Assembly (NCBI RefSeq): GCF_014653115.1
Contig: NZ_BNAD01000009.1
Coordinates: 1 to 64,000 of the forward strand
DNA length: 64,000 nucleotides
Direction of reading: 5' to 3'
Origin: Nocardioides flavus (ex Wang et al. 2016)
Lineage (GTDB): Bacteria; Actinomycetota; Actinomycetes; Propionibacteriales; Nocardioidaceae
The notes beneath the pieces are model-generated. The model was not told the DNA's origin. It did no database searches and worked only from the letters and a program-made list of their open reading frames with translations. The position numbers and the translations under genes are program-made. Shown in pieces: positions 27,278 to 35,717 of the stretch (position 1 is the first letter of the stretch; each line of letters starts with the position of its first letter).

Positions 27278-27356
27278 GTCGGACGACCAGAAGTCAGGCC
27301 CGCCGAGACGATCCACGCTCGCGTGCGGCGTACGCCGGTGGTTGTGGTCGTCCGGC
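27278..27356. repeat. 79-bp element with 15-bp terminal inverted repeats (copy 2)
   Basis: GTCGGACGACCAGAA (27278-27292) is identical to the left end of copy 1. The right end (27342-27356) matches the inverted sequence at 13 of 15 positions. The internal spacer is again exactly 49 nt, but its sequence is different. Confidence 0.55.
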
Positions 27357-27379
27357 GCGCCGGACGCGGTCCGGGGTGG

Positions 27380-27768
27380 GAGTGGGCCGGCCTGTAGGCC
27401 GGGTTCTGTCCTGCCGAAGCAGGGGCGACCATCCATCTGCGACGACCGTTGCCGGCCGCCTGGTGCGATCTACCCGGATGCTCGGGCGGGCCGCCCTCGA
27501 ACGCATCCTGTCTGATCTTGCTCCGGGTGGGGTTTGCCTAGCTGCGCCGGTCGCCCGGCGCACTGGTGGTCTCTTGCACCACCGTTTCACCCTTGCCGGC
27601 GCCGCGCCGAAGCACGGACCGGCGGTCTGTTCTCTGTGGCACTGATCCCGCGGGTTGCCCCGGGTGGCTGTTGGCCACCACCCTGCCCTGTGGAGCCCGG
27701 ACCTTCCTCGACACCTCGCCCCGGACGAACCGGGGTGAGGGTGCCGCGGCCGCCCGGCCGACCCACTC
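27380..27768 (-). ncRNA. rnpB: RNase P RNA, class A
   Basis: Read on the minus strand, the RNA holds the conserved P4 region GAGGAAGGTCCGGGCTCC near its 5' side, CAGGGTGGTGGCCAAC, GAACAGACCGCC, AAGGGTGAAACGGTGG, and near the 3' end AGATGGATGGTCGCC and ACAGAACCCGGCCTACAG. The ends pair as P1 (GAGTGGG with CCCACTC). The length of about 389 nt fits actinobacterial type A RNase P RNA, which processes tRNA 5' ends. It lies just downstream of map on the same strand. Confidence 0.95.
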
Positions 27769-27778
27769 GGGGACGAGT

Positions 27779-28627
27779 CTAGGGGTGGGTGAGGACCTCG
27801 GCGCCATCCTCGGTGACCAGGAGGGTGTGCTCGAACTGCGCCGAGCGACGCCGGTCCTTGGTCACCACGGTCCAGCCGTCGTCCCACATGTCGTAGTCGG
27901 GCGTGCCGAGGTTGAGCATCGGCTCGATGGTGAAGGTCATCCCGACCCGGATCTCGTCGTCGAAGCGCTCGTCGTCGTAGTGGGGGATGACCAGGCCGGA
28001 GTGGAACGCGGTGCCGATCCCGTGACCGGTGAAGTCGCGGACCACGCCGTAGCCGAACCGCTTGGCGTACGCCTCGATGACGCGGCCGATGACGTTGACC
28101 CGGCGGCCGGGCTTGACCGCCTTGATGGCCCGCTCGAGCGACTCCTTCGTACGCTCGACGAGCAGCCGCGACTCCTCGTCGACGTCACCGGCGAGGAAGG
28201 TGGCGTTGGTGTCGCCGTGCACGCCGCCGATGAAGGCGGTGATGTCGATGTTGACGATGTCGCCGTCCTCGACGACCCGGGAGTCGGGGATGCCGTGGCA
28301 GATGACCTCGTTGACGCTCGAGCACAGCGACTTGGGGAACCCGCGGTAGCCGAGGGTGGACGGGTAGGCCCCGTGGTCGCACAGGAACTCGTGGCCGATG
28401 CGGTCCAGCTCGTCGGTGGTCACGCCGGGCACGACGTGCGAGCCGACGAGCTCGCGTGCCTGGGCGGCCAGGCGCCCGGCGACGCGCATCCGCTCGATGG
28501 TCTCGGCGTCCTTGACCTCCTCGCCGGTGAACCGGGCCGGCGCGGGCTTGTCGACGTACTCGGGGCGGGCGATGTGGGCGGGCACGGCACGACGCGCAGA
28601 CACCTCTGCGGGGGATACGACAGGCAC
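27779..28627 (-). CDS. map: Methionine aminopeptidase, type I
   Basis: The 282-aa metalloenzyme removes N-terminal Met. Metal ligands and pocket motifs are present: [22 protein letters not shown] (two Asp ligands), the His in [14 protein letters not shown], and Glu ligands in [10 protein letters not shown] and [14 protein letters not shown]. The N-terminal extension with [10 protein letters not shown] resembles mycobacterial MapB. I preferred the GTG at 28627 (MPVVSPAEV). An ATG at 28651 would overlap the start codon of the divergent small gene. Confidence 0.94.
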   Translation of the reverse strand: MPVVSPAEVSARRAVPAHIARPEYVDKPAPARFTGEEVKDAETIERMRVAGRLAAQARELVGSHVVPGVTTDELDRIGHEFLCDHGAYPSTLGYRGFPKSLCSSVNEVICHGIPDSRVVEDGDIVNIDITAFIGGVHGDTNATFLAGDVDEESRLLVERTKESLERAIKAVKPGRRVNVIGRVIEAYAKRFGYGVVRDFTGHGIGTAFHSGLVIPHYDDERFDDEIRVGMTFTIEPMLNLGTPDYDMWDDGWTVVTKDRRRSAQFEHTLLVTEDGAEVLTHP

Positions 28628-28637
28628 CTCGCGAGTG

Positions 28638-28643
28638 TAGTTT
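28638..28643 (+). promoter_or_regulatory. Leaderless -10 element of the 74-aa gene
   Basis: TAGTTT, then 6 nt, then the ATG at 28650. Confidence 0.55.
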
Positions 28644-28649
28644 CGGCCC

Positions 28650-28874
28650 ATGAGCGAGAACGAATACTGGTTCTGCCTGACGCACCACACCGTCGAGGGC
28701 CACGACGGGTGCAAGAACGCCGACCGGCTGGGCCCGTACGCCTCCTCCGCTGAGGCCTCCCGCGCGCTGGAGAAGGTGGCCGAGCGCAACGAGGAGTGGG
28801 ACAACGACCCGAAGTGGAACGACGACGGCCCTGGGTCCGGCGACGGGCTCACCGACGGCACCCCGGACAGCTGA
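28650..28874 (+). CDS. Conserved small actinobacterial protein (74 aa)
   Basis: The product contains [16 protein letters not shown], with a Cys and His set, then [35 protein letters not shown], wording I recognise from short uncharacterised actinobacterial proteins encoded next to map. The single Cys pair and His residues could bind a metal (inference). The start is set by a leaderless-type promoter 6 nt upstream. Function unknown. Confidence 0.82.
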   Translation: MSENEYWFCLTHHTVEGHDGCKNADRLGPYASSAEASRALEKVAERNEEWDNDPKWNDDGPGSGDGLTDGTPDS

Positions 28875-28930
28875 GCACCCCACCCGCGCGCGCACCGCTC
28901 TCGCCGTGGCCCGTCGCGGGTCTCGTCGGA

Positions 28931-29149
28931 ATGGCGTGCGTCGCCTTCCTGATCGGCGCCACGAGCGTCGCCGTCGGGGCGCCCTGGTGGGCCGTCCTGG
29001 TGCTCGCGCTCGCCTGGCTGGTGGCGCTGGTCCTCGCGATTGCGTGGTTCACTCGCCGCCCGCGCGCGGTGGTCGTGCTGCCCGTGGCGGTGGCGCTGCT
29101 GTGGTTCGCCACCGTGGTCGGCGGCGCCCGCTACCTCGGGTGGAGCTGA
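28931..29149 (+). CDS. Small hydrophobic membrane protein
   Basis: About 72 aa with three predicted membrane helices ([52 protein letters not shown]) separated by short charged turns (FTRRPRA). The start is uncertain: ATG 28931 has no clear ribosome site, and the frame is open upstream into the preceding gene. It lies directly after the 74-aa gene and could be co-transcribed. No family recognised. Confidence 0.55.
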   Translation: MACVAFLIGATSVAVGAPWWAVLVLALAWLVALVLAIAWFTRRPRAVVVLPVAVALLWFATVVGGARYLGWS

Positions 29150-29165
29150 CTGCCCGGCGGTCGGC

Positions 29166-30023
29166 TCAGAACGTGTGCTCGGGACCGGGGAAGGTGCCGC
29201 CGCGCACGTCGTCGGCGTACGCCCGCGCCGCCTCGAGCAGCACCCCGTGCACGTCGGCGTACTGCTTGACGAACCGCGCCATCCGGCCCGTACGCAGGCC
29301 GAAGGCGTCCTGCCACACCAGCACCTGGCCGTCGCAGCCGGCGCCCGCGCCGATGCCGATCGTGGGGATCGCGAGCTCCTTGCTGATCTGCGCGGCGACG
29401 TCGCCGGGGACCATCTCCATGACGACGGCGAAGGCGCCGGCCTCCTGCACCGCGTGGGCGTCGGCGACGATCCGGTCGCTGGCCTCGCCGCGGCCCTGGA
29501 CGCGGTAGCCGCCGAGGGTGTGCTCGCTCTGCGGGGTGAAGCCGATGTGGGCCATGACGGGGATGCCGCCCCGCGTGCACTTCTCGATGACGGGGGCCAT
29601 CTCGGCACCGCCCTCGAGCTTGACGCAGTGCGCGCCGGCCTCCTTCATGAAGCGCACGGCGGTGAGGTAGCCCTGCTCCGGGGAGGCCTGGTAGCTGCCG
29701 AAGGGCAGGTCGCCGACGACCATCGCGCGCTTCACCGACCGCGAGACCGCCCGGGTCAGGGGCAGGAGCTCATCGACCGTGACCGGCAGCGAGGTCTCGT
29801 TGCCGTAGACGTTGTTGGAGGCGGAGTCGCCGACCAGCAGCAGGTCGATCCCGGCCTCGTCGAAGGTCGCTGCGGTGTACATGTCGTACGCCGTCAGCAT
29901 GGTGATCTTCTCGCCGCGCTCCTTCATCTCCCGCAGGTGATGGGTGCGTACGCGCTTGGCAGGCGCAGCCGGTGCTGCGGGGCCGGAGCCGTAGGGGGCG
30001 GTCTCCTCGGACGGTGTCGTCAA
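29166..30023 (-). CDS. panB: 3-methyl-2-oxobutanoate hydroxymethyltransferase
   Basis: This 285-aa enzyme makes ketopantoate from 2-oxoisovalerate and methylene-tetrahydrofolate, the first committed step to pantothenate and CoA. Motifs: [25 protein letters not shown] (Mg-binding Asp), [17 protein letters not shown], and [24 protein letters not shown] start at 30023 with GAGGAGCACACG upstream is preferred; an in-frame GTG at 30065 is possible. A TAGCCT hexamer at about 30077-30082 would give a 50-nt leader. Supplies the cofactor for the window's ACP and CoA ligases. Confidence 0.95.
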   Translation of the reverse strand: MTTPSEETAPYGSGPAAPAAPAKRVRTHHLREMKERGEKITMLTAYDMYTAATFDEAGIDLLLVGDSASNNVYGNETSLPVTVDELLPLTRAVSRSVKRAMVVGDLPFGSYQASPEQGYLTAVRFMKEAGAHCVKLEGGAEMAPVIEKCTRGGIPVMAHIGFTPQSEHTLGGYRVQGRGEASDRIVADAHAVQEAGAFAVVMEMVPGDVAAQISKELAIPTIGIGAGAGCDGQVLVWQDAFGLRTGRMARFVKQYADVHGVLLEAARAYADDVRGGTFPGPEHTF

Positions 30024-30116
30024 CGTGTGCTCCTCGTCATCTCGCAGCTCCCCGGTGGAGTCCACGGACCACGATCAGGCTAGCCCCGACCGATGGGTAC
30101 GGCGCTGTGGTGGCGC

Positions 30117-30617
30117 TCACACGCCGTCGAGGCGACCGCCCTCGTCGTTCTCCACGCGCTCGAGGTCGTCGCCGTCGTAGTCGGCGCACTCCGACCTCAC
30201 CGTCACCGTCCAGGTGCCCTCGCCCCGGGCGGGGGTCGGCTGGACGTCGACCGTGGTCTCGTCGCGGGTGACGGTGACGTGGTCGTCCACCTGGGTCGCG
30301 TCCTGGTAGCCCGCGCCGGTGAGCGCCGCGCGGACGTCGTCGAGCTGCGACGATGCGTCGCCGGCGGGAGCGGAGAGGGTCGCGAACGCCTCGTGGCGCC
30401 AGCTGATCGCCATGCAGCTCTGCCACTGCCGACTCGCCCGGACGACGTCGGCCCCGAGGGCCTCGGCGACGAGGGGGATGGCCTCCTGCGCGCGCTCGGT
30501 GGTCGTCGTCTCGACCGTGTCGACCGACGATCCGTCGGCACCAGATCCTCCGGAGCCCTCGCCCCCGCACGCCGCGAGGAGGCTGACCAGGGCGAGGAGG
30601 AGAACGGTGGTGCGCAT
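30117..30617 (-). CDS. Predicted lipoprotein
   Basis: A 166-aa protein with a lipoprotein signal: MRTTVLLLALVSLLAACGGE, lipobox LAAC with Cys18. It is followed by a Gly/Ser/Thr linker and a small mixed domain with two further Cys (WQSCMAIS and RSECADYD) that may form a disulfide outside the membrane. No domain family recognised. The ATG lies 7 nt after a TACGGT hexamer, suggesting a leaderless transcript. Confidence 0.78.
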   Translation of the reverse strand: MRTTVLLLALVSLLAACGGEGSGGSGADGSSVDTVETTTTERAQEAIPLVAEALGADVVRASRQWQSCMAISWRHEAFATLSAPAGDASSQLDDVRAALTGAGYQDATQVDDHVTVTRDETTVDVQPTPARGEGTWTVTVRSECADYDGDDLERVENDEGGRLDGV

Positions 30618-30624
30618 GCGACTC

Positions 30625-30630
30625 ACCGTA
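30625..30630 (-). promoter_or_regulatory. Leaderless -10 element of the lipoprotein gene
   Basis: TACGGT on the minus strand, 7 nt before the ATG at 30617. It lies in the 17-nt gap after the DUF1023 gene. Confidence 0.5.
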
Positions 30631-30634
30631 GTGC

Positions 30635-32626
30635 TCACGGCCACCGGACCGGCCAGACGCTGTCCCACGCGTCGTCCCACGCGTCCTGGGCGCCCTCGAC
30701 CGCCTCGCTGATTCCCTCGCTGACGTCCTCGTAGGTCTCGGTGACCGTGTCACTGACGTTCTCGTAGGTCTCGACCACGGTGTCGCGAACGTCCTCGTAG
30801 GTCTCGACCACGGGCTCGACCACGTGGTGCTGGGCCTCCTCGCCCACCCAGTCGTAGAGGTAGTCGTGGGCCTCCTGGGTGCGGCCGCCGGTGTCGACGA
30901 CGGCACCGGAGTTGCCCGAGACGACGTCGGCCATGTTGGCGAGCGCGGGGTTGCCGTCGTCGAAGTAGTTGACGTGGTTCTGCAGGAAGCCTGTCTCGAC
31001 CAGGCCGCCGGGTCCGTGGAACTCCTGGCCGTTGTCCACGGCGAACACGGTCGCGCCGAAGTCGCTCTGCGCCGGGTCCTGGCCGAGGCCCAGGCTGTCG
31101 TCCCACGTGCCGGGGAAGATCCCGTCCTGGCCACCGAGCCACGACACCGGGTCGTTGTCGGCGGCACCCACGAAGACCTGTCCCGCGGGCATGTTGAGGT
31201 CCGAGGCGTGGTCCACGCCCTCGCTGGCGCCGGGGCTGCCGATGAGCACCAGCGAGTCGGCCTCCATGCCGGCGACGGCGCCGTACGACGACGTGGTCGA
31301 GCCGTAGCTGTGGCCGATCACGGTCAGGTGCGGCTGGTCGCCGGTGGAGTGGGTGCTGTTGAGGCCGTCGACGAACTGGGACAACGCGAGGCCGCCGGCC
31401 TGGGCGTTGGCCTCGGTCACGGTGTGGGAGACGTCGCCGGCGGAGTCGCCGAGGTCCCAGGGCCACATCGACTCGGGGTTGAAGTTGGGGGAGTCGTAGC
31501 CGATCCAGGCGATGGTGGAGACGGCGCCCTCACGAGGCGGGTCCTCCGACGCCATGCTGTTGACGGTCTCCTCGTAGAGGTTGAGCGCCTGGCTGCCGTT
31601 CTCGTCGATGTAGGTGCCGTCCTGCATGATGCCGGGCACGTAGACGGCCGTGTGGTCGGCGGTGTCGGGGTTGCCGTAGGCGACCGCGGCGATGCCGTCG
31701 CCACCGAAGGCGTGGGGCTGGTAGGCCATGATGAACGCGTCGATCTCGTAGTCGGCCCACTTGTCGTCGGACGCCTGCTGCACGGCGGCCTCGATGGCCT
31801 GCGCGTTCTCCAGCCACCGCTGCTCGGAGGCGCTCAGGTCCTGCCCCGAGGCCTGCAGTCCGAGCAGGTACTCGATGTCGCGCTGCACGGCCGAGGTGTT
31901 GGCCTCGTCGCGGTCGCCGGTGGGGATGCCGTTGGTGTTGCCGACCAGGTCGGGGTCGCTGATCAGCAGCGCGTTGCGCTCGGCCTGGGACAACCCGTTC
32001 CACCACGCGTTGACGGCGTCGGTGTCGGTGCCGAGGCGGCGCAGCTCGGCGGCGAGCGCGGCCGTGTCCGCGCGTGACGGGTCGGCGGCGGCCGTCAACC
32101 CCTCGGCGACCTGGTCGACGGCGGCCAGCGCACGCACGCACGCCTGCTCGTCGGAGTCGACGCGGTCGCGCCATGCCTGGAGGTCCTGGTGGTAGGTCTC
32201 GAAGCGCTGTCGCAGTGCGGCGGCGTCGGCCTGGAGGGTGGCGACCTGCGCCTCGATGGCGGTCTCGATGTGCTGGAGCAGGGCGTCGCGGTCGTCGTTG
32301 AGCCGCTGGCGCCGGTCCATCAGGTCGGCGTGCTCGGAGCGGCGCTGCCGCATCCGGGTGAGGAAGGCGTCGATGGCCAGGGCGCCGCGCTCGAGGGCAG
32401 CGCCGACGGCGTCGGTGTCGCGGGCGAAGCGGGTCACGGCGTGGTCGGCCGCCTCGGCGGCGTCACCGCTGAAGTCCGAAGGTGCACCGTTGGTGCGCGC
32501 CCACTCCGCGACGTCGCTGACGGCGGTGGCGGCGGCACGTACGTCAGTGAGCACCGCACCCGAGGCCTCGGTGACCGTGAGCTCGGGCTCGCGCGGCAGC
32601 CACGCGGGGACGGCGATCGTGGTCAC
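30635..32626 (-). CDS. DUF1023 alpha/beta hydrolase with helical N-terminus, type VII-associated
   Basis: This 663-aa protein has a long helical N-terminal half (about 1-230) resembling WXG100-like hairpins. The C-terminal half is a DUF1023 alpha/beta hydrolase with the nucleophile Ser in LTVIGHSYGSTTSSYGA. The last 55 residues contain three consecutive 11-residue units (VVETYEDVRDT, VVETYENVSDT, VTETYEDVSEG), an amphipathic helical repeat. GTG start overlapping the stop of the preceding small helical gene by 4 nt (GTGA). DUF1023 proteins commonly sit beside WXG100-type genes, so this may be a type VII secretion substrate or toxin-like hydrolase (inference). Confidence 0.85.
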   Translation of the reverse strand: MTTIAVPAWLPREPELTVTEASGAVLTDVRAAATAVSDVAEWARTNGAPSDFSGDAAEAADHAVTRFARDTDAVGAALERGALAIDAFLTRMRQRRSEHADLMDRRQRLNDDRDALLQHIETAIEAQVATLQADAAALRQRFETYHQDLQAWRDRVDSDEQACVRALAAVDQVAEGLTAAADPSRADTAALAAELRRLGTDTDAVNAWWNGLSQAERNALLISDPDLVGNTNGIPTGDRDEANTSAVQRDIEYLLGLQASGQDLSASEQRWLENAQAIEAAVQQASDDKWADYEIDAFIMAYQPHAFGGDGIAAVAYGNPDTADHTAVYVPGIMQDGTYIDENGSQALNLYEETVNSMASEDPPREGAVSTIAWIGYDSPNFNPESMWPWDLGDSAGDVSHTVTEANAQAGGLALSQFVDGLNSTHSTGDQPHLTVIGHSYGSTTSSYGAVAGMEADSLVLIGSPGASEGVDHASDLNMPAGQVFVGAADNDPVSWLGGQDGIFPGTWDDSLGLGQDPAQSDFGATVFAVDNGQEFHGPGGLVETGFLQNHVNYFDDGNPALANMADVVSGNSGAVVDTGGRTQEAHDYLYDWVGEEAQHHVVEPVVETYEDVRDTVVETYENVSDTVTETYEDVSEGISEAVEGAQDAWDDAWDSVWPVRWP

Positions 32627-32952
32627 GGGCCCACCGTCCGGACGGGGGTGGTGCCGCGGTCCTCCCACATGAGGAGCTGCTGGGTGGCCTGCACGCTGTC
32701 CTGGTCGCTGAGCAGGAAGTCGTACATCGTCTGCGCCAGGGAGTCGGAGTGGGCGGAGGCCCGGTCACGGAGGCTCAGGACCCGCTGCTCCCACGTGGCG
32801 AGGAAGGCCTCGGCGGCGCCCTGGACGGCGTCGCCGAGGAGGGCGGGGTCGGCCTGCGCCAGGTTCTTGCGGGGGCCGTTGAGCCCCTCCGACTGCTGCT
32901 CCCACGCGTCGCGGGCGGCTGCGAGGGTCGCGGTCCACATCTGGAGCGTCAC
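32623..32952 (-). CDS. WXG100-like small helical protein
   Basis: The 109-aa protein is almost all helix with a likely helix-turn-helix hairpin (MWTATLAAARDAWEQQSEGL, then AAEAFLATWEQRVLSLRDRA), the size and shape of WXG100/EsxA-like proteins. An exact W-x-G is not seen at the turn. GTG start overlapping the upstream gene's stop, and its own stop overlaps the hydrolase start; the three genes are co-translated. It probably partners the DUF1023 protein. Assigned on architecture and context. Confidence 0.65.
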   Translation of the reverse strand: MTLQMWTATLAAARDAWEQQSEGLNGPRKNLAQADPALLGDAVQGAAEAFLATWEQRVLSLRDRASAHSDSLAQTMYDFLLSDQDSVQATQQLLMWEDRGTTPVRTVGP

Positions 32953-33470
32953 GACGCCGCCTCGTCGACCGCGCGGACCTTGACCGTGCGGAGCGTGAGC
33001 ACCAGCGAGTCGGGGCGCACGGTGGCCGACGCCGAGAGCCCGCCGCGGTGCCGGCCGACGAGCCGAGGCCGGTCGCCGGGCACCGGCCGCACCTGCCAGC
33101 CGAGGCCGACCAGCGCCTCGGCGGTGGCGCGCAGGAGGGTCATGTTGTCGCCCTCGCCGAGCGGGCCGACGACGGTGTAGGCCTCCCACCAGGTCTGGTC
33201 CCACTCGTCGGTGTGCCAGGCAGCGTCACGACGCACCGCCCCGGCTGCGGGGGAGGCGGCGATCCGCTCGAGGACGCCGTCGAGCGCGGAGTCGAGCTCG
33301 CCGGCGAGCGCGAGCCGCTGGGAAGGCGTGAGCTCGGGGACCTGCGGAGCAGGAGCTGTCTGCGGCAGCACCACGATGTCGACCTCGGGGTGCTGCTCGC
33401 GCAGGACCCGGAGCATCGGGTCGGTCAACGCCGGGTCGGGGGCGCCCGGCTCGCTCGCGGGAGGCGTCAT
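32949..33470 (-). CDS. Uncharacterised protein heading the WXG100-like/DUF1023 operon
   Basis: A 173-aa soluble protein with a Pro/Ala-rich start and a mixed alpha-beta domain (about 60-170): WHTDEWDQTWWEAYTVVGPL, LRATAEALVGLGWQVRPVP. It resembles small chaperone-like proteins of type VII loci in layout only. ATG chosen for the GAAGAAGAGCC site upstream; a TTG at 33503 is less likely. It overlaps the next gene by 4 nt. No family assigned. Confidence 0.65.
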   Translation of the reverse strand: MTPPASEPGAPDPALTDPMLRVLREQHPEVDIVVLPQTAPAPQVPELTPSQRLALAGELDSALDGVLERIAASPAAGAVRRDAAWHTDEWDQTWWEAYTVVGPLGEGDNMTLLRATAEALVGLGWQVRPVPGDRPRLVGRHRGGLSASATVRPDSLVLTLRTVKVRAVDEAAS

Positions 33471-33531
33471 GGGGCTCTTCTTCCGCGCCTGCGGGTGACT
33501 CAAACGTACGGGTTCGCCAGCCAGGTCGCGA

Positions 33532-34716
33532 TCAGCGCGGCGAGACCCTCAGCACCCGGTCGCCGTCGCCGTTGTCGGTGGTGAGCAGCAGGTCGCCGTC
33601 GGCGGCCGAGGTGACCGAGCGCAGCCGGCCGAACCGTGCCAGGGCCGGCGGCCGGGTGACCGACACCAGCTCGCCGGCGGCGTCGAAGCGCAGGAACAGC
33701 ACCTCGGAACCCTTCAGCGCGGCAACGGCCAGCGTGCCCTGCAGGGAGCCCCACTGCCGGCCGCGCACCCACGCCGCGCCCGAGGTGGCGACCGTCGGAG
33801 TGCCCGACGACCAAGCCGCCTCCCGCTGCTGACCGGGCAGCGACTGGTCGGTCATCGGCACCGACTCCTCGTAGCCCGGGACCGGGTTCCAGCCGTAGTC
33901 GCCGCCGGCGACGAGGAGGTTGACCTCGTCGTCGCGGTAGCTGCCGTGCTCGACCGACCACACCGTGCCGTCGCGACGCTGGGCCAGTCCCTGCACGTTG
34001 CGGTGGCCGTAGGTCCACACGAGTCGGCGCGGGGACGAGGCGTCGGCGTACGGGTTGCCGGGCATCGGCGCACCGGTGCGGCGGTGCACCCGCAGCACCT
34101 TGCCGCCGAGCGAGTCGAGGTTGCGCGGGTTGGTCCCGACGGCCGCGTCACCGGTGCCGACGAAGAGCGCGTCGGTGTCGCGGTCGAGCATGAGCCGGCA
34201 GCCGCCGTGGCGCCCCGAGGTCGCGGGGAGCCCCGTGACGACGGGGCGAGGGTTCGACAGACGTCGCCACGACCGGTTCGCCCGCCAGCGCGTCACGCGG
34301 ACCTCGTCGTCGCTGCCCACCGACGCGCCGTGGCACGCCCACACCGTCCTGGTGCGGGCGTGGACCGCGATCGACATCAGCCCCGTCTCGCCCGAGACCC
34401 ACACCTGCCCGGAGAGGTCGGCGAGGGTGCGTCGTCGGCCCTTCCGCACGACGCTCAGCCGGGCCCGGTCGCGCTCGGACACCACGAGCCGTCCACCCCG
34501 GGCCTGCTGGACGTCCCACGCGTGCTCGAGACCGCGCGCCACCGTCCGTACGCGCAGGCGCGGGGCGGCCGACGGGGTGCGGCCGTCGCCGGCGTCGGTC
34601 GCCCCGGGCCCCGATGCGTCCGGGGCGGCGAGCGAGGGCGGCAGGCCGGCGAGCAGGCCGCAGACGAGCGCGGCGAGGGACAGGGACACGGAGGTGGGGC
34701 GGAGCCGTGGGCGCAC
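33532..34716 (-). CDS. Secreted PQQ-dependent sugar dehydrogenase-like protein
   Basis: The 394-aa protein has a signal peptide (about 1-32, ending PPSLAAPD) and a six-bladed propeller of the glucose/sorbosone dehydrogenase family. Visible: HAWDVQQARGGRLVVSERD, GETGLMSIAVHARTRTVWACHG, VWTYGHRNVQGLAQR with active-site-type GHRN, EHGSYRDDEVNLLVAGGDYGWNPV, and the Asn-rich C-terminus. It would oxidise aldose sugars outside the membrane; PQQ supply is not encoded here. GTG start 7 nt after TAGCGT, a leaderless pattern. Confidence 0.88.
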   Translation of the reverse strand: MRPRLRPTSVSLSLAALVCGLLAGLPPSLAAPDASGPGATDAGDGRTPSAAPRLRVRTVARGLEHAWDVQQARGGRLVVSERDRARLSVVRKGRRRTLADLSGQVWVSGETGLMSIAVHARTRTVWACHGASVGSDDEVRVTRWRANRSWRRLSNPRPVVTGLPATSGRHGGCRLMLDRDTDALFVGTGDAAVGTNPRNLDSLGGKVLRVHRRTGAPMPGNPYADASSPRRLVWTYGHRNVQGLAQRRDGTVWSVEHGSYRDDEVNLLVAGGDYGWNPVPGYEESVPMTDQSLPGQQREAAWSSGTPTVATSGAAWVRGRQWGSLQGTLAVAALKGSEVLFLRFDAAGELVSVTRPPALARFGRLRSVTSAADGDLLLTTDNGDGDRVLRVSPR

Positions 34717-34723
34717 GACGGCG

Positions 34724-34729
34724 ACGCTA
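34724..34729 (-). promoter_or_regulatory. Leaderless -10 element of the sugar dehydrogenase gene
   Basis: TAGCGT, 7 nt before the GTG at 34716, in the short gap after the GNAT gene. Confidence 0.5.
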
Positions 34730-34742
34730 CGGCCGGGGCGGG

Positions 34743-35630
34743 TCAGGGGTAAAGGGTGGGGCGGGAGAGCTGGACGCCGACGCGCGTGGTGGCATACCCC
34801 AGCCGGGTGTTGAGCGCGCGCATGGCGGCGTTGCCGTCCTGGGTCCAGGTGTAGACCTCGGCGATGCCGTGGTCGGCCGCCCACCCGAGGGCGAGGAGCT
34901 TGAGGTGCACCGCGAGGCCGCGGCCGCGCCAGTCGCCGCGGACGGCGGTGAGGCCGTTCTCGGCCCGGGTCGGCTGGTCGGGGTCGAGGCCCAGGCCGGC
35001 GCACCCGACGACCTCCCCCTCGTGGAGGGCGAGGAACATCGGGTCGGCCAGCCATGAGCGCGCCCAGCTCTCGGGCGAGACGTCCAGCGGCGTGTCGACC
35101 GCGAACCCGGCGAGCGCCTCGAGCCCGAAGCCCTCGTACGCCGCCTCCCACAGGCCGGGCCGCTCGGCGGCGGTGACGACCTCGATGCCGTCGGGTCGCG
35201 GCGTGGGCTCGACGGGTCCGGTAAGGCGGAAGGTCTGCTCGACCTCCCGGTCGACCTCCTCGAACCCGAAGCGACGGGCGAAGGCCAGGGACTTCTCGTC
35301 GTCGGCCCCGCTGCGGAGCATCGGGTGGCCGAGCTCCTCGACGTGCTCGACGAGGCGCTGGAGCAGGGCAGTGCCGACGCCGCGGCGTCGGTGCTCGGGG
35401 AGCACCCGGGGGATCACGGTGCCGGCGCCGGTGCTCTCCGACCGCTTCGCCATCCCGTGGCCGACCACCCGGCCGTCCTCGCGGGCCAGCAGCAGCAGCC
35501 GGTCGGGGGTGTCGGAGTCGCGCAGCTCGGCCACCGACTGCGTGCGCTCGTAGGGCACGACGGCGATCCGCACCCGACGCCAGGCGTCGAGGTCGTCGTC
35601 GGTGACGCAGGGGATGATCTCGACGGCCAT
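34743..35630 (-). CDS. Tandem GNAT-family N-acetyltransferase
   Basis: This 295-aa protein carries two GNAT folds. The N-terminal one has a full acetyl-CoA loop (VLPEHRRRGVGTALLQRLVEH, about 73-93). The C-terminal one has a weaker loop (VRGDWRGRGLAVHLKLLALGWA, about 228-250) and a final EVYTWTQDGNAAMRALNTRLGY typical of mycothiol-synthase-like tandem GNATs. The substrate is unknown. ATG 5 nt after TACGGT (35636-35641), so leaderless. Divergent from the sigma-factor gene. Confidence 0.88.
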   Translation of the reverse strand: MAVEIIPCVTDDDLDAWRRVRIAVVPYERTQSVAELRDSDTPDRLLLLAREDGRVVGHGMAKRSESTGAGTVIPRVLPEHRRRGVGTALLQRLVEHVEELGHPMLRSGADDEKSLAFARRFGFEEVDREVEQTFRLTGPVEPTPRPDGIEVVTAAERPGLWEAAYEGFGLEALAGFAVDTPLDVSPESWARSWLADPMFLALHEGEVVGCAGLGLDPDQPTRAENGLTAVRGDWRGRGLAVHLKLLALGWAADHGIAEVYTWTQDGNAAMRALNTRLGYATTRVGVQLSRPTLYP

Positions 35631-35635
35631 GGCTC

Positions 35636-35641
35636 ACCGTA
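35636..35641 (-). promoter_or_regulatory. Leaderless -10 element of the GNAT gene
   Basis: TACGGT on the minus strand, 5 nt before the ATG at 35630. Confidence 0.5.
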
Positions 35642-35717
35642 GGGCGCGCCGGTCAACTCGTCCCAACCATTTGTGCATCCGGTGCGGTTGAGTGGGTGGG
35701 ACCGATCGGGGGGACGA

